A stretch of 64,000 nucleotides of DNA, taken from positions 18,057,638-18,121,637 of the forward strand of contig OZ059900.1 of NCBI GenBank assembly GCA_964057225.1, given 5' to 3'. Made by a program: the position numbers and the translations under genes. Below the pieces are notes generated by a model. The model had not been told where the DNA came from, ran no database searches, and was given only the letters and a program-made list of their open reading frames with translations. Positions 50,583 to 62,400 of this stretch are shown here, one piece after another (the stretch's first letter is position 1; each line of letters opens with the position of its first letter). This DNA is from Auanema rhodensis. Taxonomy: Eukaryota; Nematoda; Chromadorea; Rhabditida; Rhabditidae.

Positions 50583-53394
50583 GTTAGAAAATTAAGGAAA
50601 TTAGCATATTCTGAGGGCACGCCCTTTATGGCTAATATTGATTAAATCGATTTTTGTTCATATGAGTCGTCAAATGCAACGAATTTCAGCGTGTTACATA
50701 CTAAAATGAAGCATTTCACATGCTGAACACTAGAAAAATACAAAAACACAGTATTTCCCATGAGAAATATTTTATTATGCTGGAAAACCAGTTTTTGGAA
50801 ATTTCGCTGTAAACAAGGTTTTGACTTACGATTTCATGTGTTCAAACTCATGCAATGTCAATGAAACCTAGCTCAAAATTGTTCGTACAACGTCTGGTTC
50901 CACTTTCACGACAAAAAAACAGGGGTTAGAAAATTAAGGAAATTAGCATATTCTGAGGGCACGCCCCTTATGGCTAATATTGATTAAATCGATTTTTGTT
51001 CATATGAGTCGTCAAATGCAACGAATTTCAGCGTGTTACATACTAAAATGAAGCATTTTACATGCTGAACACTAGAAAAATACAAAAACACAGTATTTCC
51101 CATGAGAAATATTTTATTATGCTGGAAAACCAGTTTTTGGAAATTTCGCTGTAAACAAGGTTTTGACTTACGATTTCATGTGTTCAAACTCATGCAATGT
51201 CAATGAAACCTAGCTCAAAATTGTTCGTACAACGTCTAGTTCCACTTTCACGACAAAAAAACAGGGGTTAGAAAATTAAGGAAATTAGCATATTCTGAGG
51301 GCACGCCCCCTTATGGCTAATATTGATTAAATCGATTTTTGTTCATATGAGTCGTCAAATGCAACGAATTTCAGCGTGTTACATACTAAAATGAAGCATT
51401 TTACATGCTGAACACTAGAAAAATACAAAAACACAGTATTTCCCATGAGAAATATTTTATTATGCTGGAAAACCAGTTTTTGAAAATTTCGCTGTAAACA
51501 AGGTTTTGACTTACGATTTCATGTTTTCAAACTCATGCAATGTCAATGAAACCTAGCTCAAAATTGTTCGTACAACGTCTAGTTCCACTTTCACGACAAA
51601 AAAACAGGGGTTAGAAAATTAAGGAAATTAGCATATTCTGAGGGCACGCCCCCTTATGGCTAATATTGATTAAATCGATTTTTGTTCATATGAGTCGTCA
51701 AATGCAACGAATTTCAGCGTGTTACATACTAAAATGAAGCATTTTACATGCTGAACACTAGAAAAATACAAAAACACAGTATTTCCCATGAGAAATATTT
51801 TATTATGCTGGAAAACCAGTTTTTGGAAATTTCGCTGTAAACAAGGTTTTGACTTACGATTTCATGTGTTCAAACTCATGCAATGTCAATGAAACCTAGC
51901 TCAAAATTGTTCGTACAACGTCTAGTTCCACTTTCACGACAAAAAAACAGGGGTTAGAAAATTAAGGAAATTAGCATATTCTGAGGGCACGCCCCTTATG
52001 GCTAATATTGATTAAATCGATTTTTGTTCATATGAGTCGTCAAATGCAACGAATTTCAGCGTGTTACATACTAAAATGAAGCATTTTACATGCTGAACAC
52101 TAGAAAAATACAAAAACACAGTATTTCCCATGAGAAATATTTTATTATGCTGGAAAACCAGTTTTTGGAAATTTCGCTGTAAACAAGGTTTTGACTTACG
52201 ATTTCATGTGTTCAAACTCATGCAATGTCAATGAAACCTAGCTCAAAATTGTTCGTACAACGTCTAGTTCCACTTTCACGACAAAAAAACAGGGGTTAGA
52301 AAATTAAGGAAATTAGCATATTCTGAGGGCACGCCCCCTTATGGCTAATATTGATTAAATCGATTTTTGTTCATATGAGTCGTCAAATGCAACGAATTTC
52401 AGCGTGTTACATACTAAAATGAAGCATTTTACATGCAGAACACTAGAAAAATACAAAAACACAGTATTTCCCATGAGAAATATTTTATTATGCTGGAAAA
52501 CCAGTTTTTGGAAATTTCGCTGTAAACAAGGTTTTGACTTACGATTTCATGTGTTCAAACTCATGCAATGTCAATGAAACCTAGCTCAAAATTGTTCGTA
52601 CAACGTCTAGTTCCACTTTCACGACAAAAAAACAGGGGTTAGAAAATTAAGGAAATTAGCATATTCTGAGGGCACGCCCTTTATGGCTAATATTGATTAA
52701 ATCGATTTTTGTTCATATGAGTCGTCAAATGCAACGAATTTCAGCGTGTTACATACTAAAATGAAGCATTTTACATGCTGAACACTAGAAAAATACAAAA
52801 ACACAGTATTTCCCATGAGAAATATTTTATTATGCTGGAAAACCAGTTTTTGAAAATTTCGCTGTAAACAAGGTTTTGACTTACGATTTCATGTGTTCAA
52901 ACTCATGCAATGTCAATGAAACCTAGCTCAAATTTGTTCCTACAACGTCTAGTTCCACTTTCACGACAAAAAAACAGGGGTTAGAAAATTAAGGAAATTA
53001 GCATATTCTGAGGGCACGCCCCTTATGGCTAATATTGATTAAATCGATTTTTGTTCATATGAGTCGTCAAATGCAACGAATTTCAGCGTGTTACATACTA
53101 AAATGAAGCATTTTACATGCTGAACACTAGAAAAATACAAAAACACAGTATTTCCCATGAGAAATATTTTATTATGCTGGAAAACCAGTTTTTGGAAATT
53201 TCGCTGTAAACAAGGTTTTGACTTACGATTTCATGTGTTCAAACTCATGCAATGTCAATGAAACCTAGCTCAAAATTGTTCCTACAACGTCTAGTTCCAC
53301 TTTCACGACAAAAAAACAGGGGTTAGAAAATTAAGGAAATTAGCATATTCTGAGGGCACGCCCTTTATGGCTAATATTGATTAAATCGATTTTT
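48643..53394 (+). repeat. 4.75-kb duplicated block, left copy
   Basis: From within the unit at 48530 to 53394 the order of all diagnostic variants equals that of 59249-64000, offset 10,606 bp (31 units plus 4 extra bases). It includes three five-C 343-bp units in a cluster (51267, 51610, 52295), G258T at 51524, T142A in the unit at 52295 and an aaattt variant near 52932. The left edge of the match is after base 48642, where T113C in this copy has T in the other. Confidence 0.9.
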
Positions 53395-53663
53395 GTTCAT
53401 ATGAGTCGTCAAATGCAACGAATTTCAGCGTGTTACATACTAAAATGAAGCATTTCACATGCTGAACACTAGAAAAATACAAAAACACAGTATTTCCCAT
53501 GAGAAATATTTTATTATGCTGGAAAACCAGTTTTTGGAAATTTCGCTGTAAACAAGGTTTTGACTTACGATTTCATGTGTTCAAACTCATGCAATGTCAA
53601 TGAAACCTAGCTCAAAATTGTTCGTACAACGTCTAGTTCCACTTTCACGACTAAAAAACAGGG
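53395..53663 (+). repeat. End of the unit at 53322
   Basis: This completes a T43, C135, CG unit with T331, the only T331 allele right of the inversion. Its partner in the second block runs off the window end, so whether the duplication continues cannot be seen. Confidence 0.9.
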
Positions 53664-55715
53664 GTTAGAAAATTAAGGAAATTAGCATATTCTGAGGGCA
53701 CGCCCCTTATGGCTAATATTGATTAAATCGATTTTTGTTCATATGAGTCGTCAAATGCAACGAATTTCAGCGTGTTACATACTAAAATGAAGCATTTTAC
53801 ATGCTGAACACTAGAAAAAAACAAAAACACAGTATTTCCCATGAGAAATATTTTATTATGCTGGAAAACCAGTTTTTGGAAATTTCGCTGTAAACAAGGT
53901 TTTGACTTACGATTTCATGTGTTCAAACTCATGCAATGTCAATGAAACCCAGCTCAAAATTGTTCGTACAACGTCTAGTTCCACTTTCACGACAAAAAAA
54001 CAGGGGTTAGAAAATTAAGGAAATTAGCATATTCTGAGGGCACGCCCCTTATGGCTAATATTGATTAAATCGATTTTTGTTCATAGGAGTCGTCAAATGC
54101 AACGAATTTCAGCGTGTTACATACTAAAATGAAGCATTTTACATGCTGAACACTAGAAAAATACAAAAACACAGTATTTCCCATGAGAAATATTTTATTA
54201 TGCTGGAAAACCAGTTTTTGGAAATTTCGCTGTAAACAAGGTTTTGACTTACGATTTCATGTGTTCAAACTCATGCAATGTCAATGAAACCTAGCTCAAA
54301 ATTGTTCGTACAACGTCTAGTTCCACTTTCACGACAAAAAAACAGGGGTTAGAAAATTAAGGAAATTAGCATATTCTGAGGGCACGCCCCTTATGGCTAA
54401 TATTGATTAAATCGATTTTTGTTCATATGAGTCGTCAAATGCAACGAATTTCAGCGTGTTACATACTAAAATGAAGCATTTTACATGCTGAACACTAGAA
54501 AAATACAAAAACACAGTATTTCCCATGAGAAATATTTTATTATGCTGGAAAACCAGTTTTTGGAAATTTCGCTGTAAACAAGGTTTTGACTTACGATTTC
54601 ATGTGTTCAAACTCATGCAATGTCAATGAAACCCAGCTCAAAATTGTTCGTACAACGTCTAGTTCCACTTTCACGACAAAAAAACAGGGGTTAGAAAATT
54701 AAGGAAATTAGCATATTCTGAGGGCACGCCCCTTATGGCTAATATTGATTAAATCGATTTTTGTTCATATGAGTCGTCAAATGCAACGAATTTCAGCGTG
54801 TTACATACTAAAATGAAGCATTTTACATGCTGAACACTAGAAAAATACAAAAACACAGTATTTCCCATGAGAAATATTTTATTATGCTGGAAAACCAGTT
54901 TTTGGAAATTTCGCTGTAAACAAGGTTTTGACTTACGATTTCATGTGTTCAAACTCATGCAATGTCAATGAAACCTAGCTCAAAATTGTTCGTACAACGT
55001 CTAGTTCCACTTTCACGACAAAAAAACAGGGGTTAGAAAATTAAGGAAATTAGCATATTCTGAGGGCACGCCCCTTATGGCTAATATTGATTAAATCGAT
55101 TTTTGTTCATATGAGTCGTCAAATGCAACGAATTTCAGCGTGTTACATACTAAAATGAAGCATTTTACATGCTGAACACTTGAAAAATACAAAAACACAG
55201 TATTTCCCATGAGAAATATTTTATTATGCTGGAAAACCAGTTTTTGGAAATTTCGCTGTAAACAAGGTTTTGACTTACGATTTCATGTGTTCAAACTCAT
55301 GCAATGTCAATGAAACCCAGCTCAAAATTGTTCGTACAACGTCTAGTTCCACTTTCACGACAAAAAAACAGGGGTTAGAAAATTAAGGAAATTAGCATAT
55401 TCTGAGGGCACGCCCCTTATGGCTAATATTGATTAAATCGATTTTTGTTCATATGAGTCGTCAAATGCAACGAATTTCAGCGTGTTACATACTAAAATGA
55501 AGCATTTTACATGCTGAACACTAGAAAAATACAAAAACACAGTATTTCCCATGAGAAATATTTTATTATGCTGGAAAACCAGTTTTTGGAAATTTCGCTG
55601 TAAACAAGGTTTTGACTTACGATTTCATGTGTTCAAACTCATGCAATGTCAATAAAACCTAGCTCAAAATTGTTCGTACAACGTCTAGTTCCACTTTCAC
55701 GACAAAAAAACAGGT
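53664..55715 (+). repeat. Dimeric higher-order repeat, three copies
   Basis: Units with T287C (53664, 54348, 55032) alternate with units without it (54006, 54690, 55374), giving a 684-bp period. All share C43, T135, TT172/174 and CG302-303. Private changes are T157A at 53820, T81G at 54086, A150T at 55181, G281A at 55654 and G342T at 55715. The excess of private changes suggests this block is older, or less often converted, than its neighbours. Confidence 0.75.
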
Positions 55716-57083
55716 GTTAGAAAATTAAGGAAATTAGCATATTCTGAGGGCACGCCCCTTATGGCTAATATTGATTAAATCGATTTTTGTTCATATGAGT
55801 CGTCAAATGCAACGAATTTCAGCGTGTTACATACTAAAATGAAGCATTTTACATGCTGAACACTAGAAAAATACAAAAACACAGTATTTCCCATGAGAAA
55901 TATTTTATTATGCTGGAAAACCAGTTTTTGAAAATTTCGCTGTAAACAAGGTTTTGACTTACGATTTCATGTGTTCAAACTCATGCAATGTCAATGAAAC
56001 CTAGCTCAAAATTGTTCCTACAACGTCTAGTTCCACTTTCACGACAAAAAAACAGGGGTTAGAAAATTAAGGAAATTAGCATATTCTGAGGGCACGCCCT
56101 TTATGGCTAATATTGATTAAATCGATTTTTGTTCATATGAGTCGTCAAATGCAACGAATTTCAGCGTGTTACATACTAAAATGAAGCATTTTACATGCTG
56201 AACACTAGAAAAATACAAAAACACAGTATTTCCCATGAGAAATATTTTATTATGCTGGAAAACCAGTTTTTGAAAATTTCGCTGTAAACAAGGTTTTGAC
56301 TTACGATTTCATGTGTTCAAACTCATGCAATGTCAATGAAACCTAGCTCAAAATTGTTCCTACAACGTCTAGTTCCACTTTCACGACAAAAAAACAGGGG
56401 TTAGAAAATTAAGGAAATTAGCATATTCTGAGGGCACGCCCCTTATGGCTAATATTGATTAAATCGATTTTTGTTCATATGAGTCGTCAAATGCAACGAA
56501 TTTCAGCGTGTTACATACTAAAATGAAGCATTTTACATGCTGAACACTAGAAAAATACAAAAACACAGTATTTCCCATGAGAAATATTTTATTATGCTGG
56601 AAAACCAGTTTTTGAAAATTTCGCTGTAAACAAGGTTTTGACTTACGATTTCATGTGTTCAAACTCATGCAATGTCAATGAAACCTAGCTCAAAATTGTT
56701 CCTACAACGTCTAGTTCCACTTTCACGACAAAAAAACAGGGGTTAGAAAATTAAGGAAATTAGCATATTCTGAGGGCACGCCCTTTATGGCTAATATTGA
56801 TTAAATCGATTTTTGTTCATATGAGTCGTCAAATGCAACGAATTTCAGCGTGTTACATACTAAAATGAAGCATTTTACATGCTGAACACTAGAAAAATAC
56901 AAAAACACAGTATTTCCCATGAGAAATATTTTATTATGCTGGAAAACCAGTTTTTGAAAATTTCGCTGTAAACAAGGTTTTGACTTACGATTTCATGTGT
57001 TCAAACTCATGCAATGTCAATGAAACCTAGCTCAAAATTGTTCCTACAACGTCTAGTTCCACTTTCACGACAAAAAAACAGGG
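55716..57083 (+). repeat. Dimeric higher-order repeat, two copies
   Basis: Four units, all with G216A and CC302-303, alternate C43 and T43 (55716, 56058, 56400, 56742), so 55716-56399 is repeated at 56400-57083. The C43/T43 alternation continues in the next pair, at 57084 and 57426, without G216A. Confidence 0.75.
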
Positions 57084-59477
57084 GTTAGAAAATTAAGGAA
57101 ATTAGCATATTCTGAGGGCACGCCCCTTATGGCTAATATTGATTAAATCGATTTTTGTTCATATGAGTCGTCAAATGCAACGAATTTCAGCGTGTTACAT
57201 ACTAAAATGAAGCATTTTACATGCTGAACACTAGAAAAATACAAAAACACAGTATTTCCCATGAGAAATATTTTATTATGCTGGAAAACCAGTTTTTGGA
57301 AATTTCGCTGTAAACAAGGTTTTGACTTACGATTTCATGTGTTCAAACTCATGCAATGTCAATGAAACCTAGCTCAAAATTGTTCCTACAACGTCTAGTT
57401 CCACTTTCACGACAAAAAAACAGGGGTTAGAAAATTAAGGAAATTAGCATATTCTGAGGGCACGCCCTTTATGGCTAATATTGATTAAATCGATTTTTGT
57501 TCATATGAGTCGTCAAATGCAACGAATTTCAGCGTGTTACATACTAAAATGAAGCATTTCACATGCTGAACACTAGAAAAATACAAAAACACAGTATTTC
57601 CCATGAGAAATATTTTATTATGCTGGAAAACCAGTTTTTGGAAATTTCGCTGTAAACAAGGTTTTGACTTACGATTTCATGTGTTCAAACTCATGCAATG
57701 TCAATGAAACCTAGCTCAAAATTGTTCGTACAACGTCTAGTTCCACTTTCACGACAAAAAAACAGGGGTTAGAAAATTAAGGAAATTAGCATATTCTGAG
57801 GGCACGCCCCTTATGGCTAATATTGATTAAATCGATTTTTGTTCATATGAGTCGTCAAATGCAACGAATTTCAGCGTGTTACATACTAAAATGAAGCATT
57901 TTACATGCTGAACACTAGAAAAATACAAAAACACAGTAATACCCATGAGAAATATTTTATTATGCTGGAAAACCAGTTTTTGGAAATTTCGCTGTAAACA
58001 AGGTTTTGACTTACGATTTCATGTGTTCAAACTCATGCAATGTCAATGAAACCTAGCTCAAAATTGTTCGTACAACGTCTAGTTCCACTTTCACGACAAA
58101 AAAACAGGGGTTAGAAAATTAAGGAAATTAGCATATTCTGAGGGCACGCCCCTTATGGCTAATATTGATTAAATCGATTTTTGTTCATATGAGTCGTCAA
58201 ATGCAACGAATTTCAGCGTGTTACATACTAAAATGAAGCATTTTACATGCTGAACACTAGAAAAATACAAAAACACAGTAATACCCATGAGAAATATTTT
58301 ATTATGCTGGAAAACCAGTTTTTGGAAATTTCGCTGTAAACAAGGTTTTGACTTACGATTTCATGTGTTCAAACTCATGCAATGTCAATGAAACCTAGCT
58401 CAAAATTGTTCCTACAACGTCTAGTTCCACTTTCACGACAAAAAAACAGGGGTTAGAAAATTAAGGAAATTAGCATATTCTGAGGGCACGCCCCTTATGG
58501 CTAATATTGATTAAATCGATTTTTGTTCATATGAGTCGTCAAATGCAACGAATTTCAGCGTGTTACATACTAAAATGAAACATTTTACATGCTGAACACT
58601 ATAAAAATACAAAAACACAGTATTTCCCATGAGAAATATTTTATTATGCTGGAAAACCAGTTTTTGGAAATTTCGCTGTAAACAAGGTTTTGACTTACGA
58701 TTTCATGTGTTCAAACTCATGCAATGTCAATGAAACCTAGCTCAAAATTGTTCCTACAACGTCTAGTTCCACTTTCACGACAAAAAAACAGGGGTTAGAA
58801 AATTAAGGAAATTAGCATATTCTGAGGGCACGCCCCTTATGGCTAATATTGATTAAATCGATTTTTGTTCATATGAGTCGTCAAATGCAACGAATTTCAG
58901 CGTGTTACATACTAAAATGAAGCATTTTACATGCTGAACACTAGAAAAATACAAAAACATAGTATTTCCCATGAGAAATATTTTATTATGCTGGAAAACC
59001 AGTTTTTGGAAATTTCGCTGTAAACAAGGTTTTGACTTACGATTTCATGTGTTCAAACTCATGCAATGTCAATGAAACCTAGCTCAAAATTGTTCCTACA
59101 ACGTCTAGTTCCACTTTCACGACAAAAAAACAGGGGTTAGAAAATTAAGGAAATTAGCATATTCTGAGGGCACGCCCTTTATGGCTAATATTGATTAAAT
59201 CGATTTTTGTTCATATGAGTCGTCAAATGCAACGAATTTCAGCGTGTTACATACTAAAATGAAGCATTTTACATGCTGAACACTAGAAAAATACAAAAAC
59301 ACAGTATTTCCCATGAGAAATATTTTATTATGCTGGAAAACCAGTTTTTGGAAATTTCGCTGTAAACAAGGTTTTGACTTACGATTTCATGTGTTCAAAC
59401 TCATGCAATGTCAATGAAACCTAGCTCAAAATTGTTCGTACAACGTCTAGTTCCACTTTCACGACAAAAAAACAGGG
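57084..59477 (+). repeat. Satellite units before the second duplicated block
   Basis: Seven units of ordinary types. The unit at 58452 has private changes G129A (aaac for aagc) and G151T; the units at 57768 and 58110 are the last with AA172/174. Nothing but satellite is present. Confidence 0.9.
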
Positions 59478-62400
59478 GTTAGAAAATTAAGGAAATTAGC
59501 ATATTCTGAGGGCACGCCCCTTATGGCTAATATTGATTAAATCGATTTTTGTTCATATGAGTCGTCAAATGCAACGAATTTCAGCGTGTCACATACTAAA
59601 ATGAAGCATTTTACATGCTGAACGCTAGAAAAATACAAAAACACAGTATTTCCCATGAGAAATATTTTATTATGCTGGAAAACCAGTTTTTGGAAATTTC
59701 GCTGTAAACAAGGTTTTGACTTACGATTTCATGTGTTCAAACTCATGCAATGTCAATGAAACCTAGCTCAAAATTGTTCCTACAACGTCTAGTTCCACTT
59801 TCACGACAAAAAAACAGGGGTTAGAAAATTAAGGAAATTAGCATATTCTGAGGGCACGCCCTTTATGGCTAATATTGATTAAATCGATTTTTGTTCATAT
59901 GAGTCGTCAAATGCAACGAATTTCAGCGTGTTACATACTAAAATGAAGCATTTTACATGCTGAACGCTAGAAAAATACAAAAACACAGTATTTCCCATGA
60001 GAAATATTTTATTATGCTGGAAAACCAGTTTTTGGAAATTTCGCTGTAAACAAGGTTTTGACTTACGATTTCATGTGTTCAAACTCATGCAATGTCAATG
60101 AAACCTAGCTCAAAATTGTTGCTACAACGTCTAGTTCCACTTTCACGACAAAAAAACAGGGGTTAGAAAATTAAGGAAATTAGCATATTCTGAGGGCACG
60201 CCCCTTATGGCTAATATTGATTAAATCGATTTTTGTTCATATGAGTCGTCAAATGCAACGAATTTCAGCGTGTTACATACTAAAATGAAGCATTTTACAT
60301 GTTGAACACTAGAAAAATACAAAAACACAGTATTTCCCATGAGAAATATTTTATTATGCTGGAAAACCAGTTTTTGGAAATTTCGCTGTAAACAAGGTTT
60401 TGACTTACGATTTCATGTGTTCAAACTCATGCAATGTCAATGAAACCTAGCTCAAAATTGTTCGTACAACGTCTAGTTCCACTTTCACGACAAAAAAACA
60501 GGGGTTAGAAAATTAAGGAAATTAGCATATTCTGAGGGCACGCCCCCTTATGGCTAATATTGATTAAATCGATTTTTGTTCATATGAGTCGTCAAATGCA
60601 ACGAATTTCAGCGTGTCACATACTAAAATGAAGCATTTTACATGCTGAACGCTAGAAAAATACAAAAACACAGTATTTCCCATGAGAAATATTTTATTAT
60701 GCTGGAAAACCAGTTTTTGGAAATTTCGCTGTAAACAAGGTTTTGACTTACGATTTCATGTGTTCAAACTCATGCAATGTCAATGAAACCTAGTTCAAAA
60801 TTGTTCCTACAACGTCTAGTTCCACTTTCACGACAAAAAAACAGGGGTTAGAAAATTAAGGAAATTAGCATATTCTGAGAGCACGCCCTTTATGGCTAAT
60901 ATTGATTAAATCGATTTTTGTTCATATGAGTCGTCAAATGCAACGAATTTCAGCGTGTTACATACTAAAATGAAGCATTTTACATGCTGAACACTAGAAA
61001 AATACAAAAACATAGTATTTCCCATGAGAAATATTTTATTATGCTGGAAAACCAGTTTTTGGAAATTTCGCTGTAAACAAGGTTTTGACTTACGATTTCA
61101 TGTGTTCAAACTCATGCAATGTCAATGAAACCTAGCTCAAAATTGTTCCTACAACGTCTAGTTCCACTTTCACGACAAAAAAACAGGGGTTAGAAAATTA
61201 AGGAAATTAGCATATTCTGAGGGCACGCCCTTTATGGCTAATATTGATTAAATCGATTTTTGTTCATATGAGTCGTCAAATGCAACGAATTTCAGCGTGT
61301 TACATACTAAAATGAAGCATTTCACATGCTGAACACTAGAAAAATACAAAAACACAGTATTTCCCATGAGAAATATTTTATTATGCTGGAAAACCAGTTT
61401 TTGGAAATTTCGCTGTAAACAAGGTTTTGACTTACGATTTCATGTGTTCAAACTCATGCAATGTCAATGAAACCTAGCTCAAAATTGTTCGTACAACGTC
61501 TGGTTCCACTTTCACGACAAAAAAACAGGGGTTAGAAAATTAAGGAAATTAGCATATTCTGAGGGCACGCCCCTTATGGCTAATATTGATTAAATCGATT
61601 TTTGTTCATATGAGTCGTCAAATGCAACGAATTTCAGCGTGTTACATACTAAAATGAAGCATTTTACATGCTGAACACTAGAAAAATACAAAAACACAGT
61701 ATTTCCCATGAGAAATATTTTATTATGCTGGAAAACCAGTTTTTGGAAATTTCGCTGTAAACAAGGTTTTGACTTACGATTTCATGTGTTCAAACTCATG
61801 CAATGTCAATGAAACCTAGCTCAAAATTGTTCGTACAACGTCTAGTTCCACTTTCACGACAAAAAAACAGGGGTTAGAAAATTAAGGAAATTAGCATATT
61901 CTGAGGGCACGCCCCCTTATGGCTAATATTGATTAAATCGATTTTTGTTCATATGAGTCGTCAAATGCAACGAATTTCAGCGTGTTACATACTAAAATGA
62001 AGCATTTTACATGCTGAACACTAGAAAAATACAAAAACACAGTATTTCCCATGAGAAATATTTTATTATGCTGGAAAACCAGTTTTTGAAAATTTCGCTG
62101 TAAACAAGGTTTTGACTTACGATTTCATGTTTTCAAACTCATGCAATGTCAATGAAACCTAGCTCAAAATTGTTCGTACAACGTCTAGTTCCACTTTCAC
62201 GACAAAAAAACAGGGGTTAGAAAATTAAGGAAATTAGCATATTCTGAGGGCACGCCCCCTTATGGCTAATATTGATTAAATCGATTTTTGTTCATATGAG
62301 TCGTCAAATGCAACGAATTTCAGCGTGTTACATACTAAAATGAAGCATTTTACATGCTGAACACTAGAAAAATACAAAAACACAGTATTTCCCATGAGAA

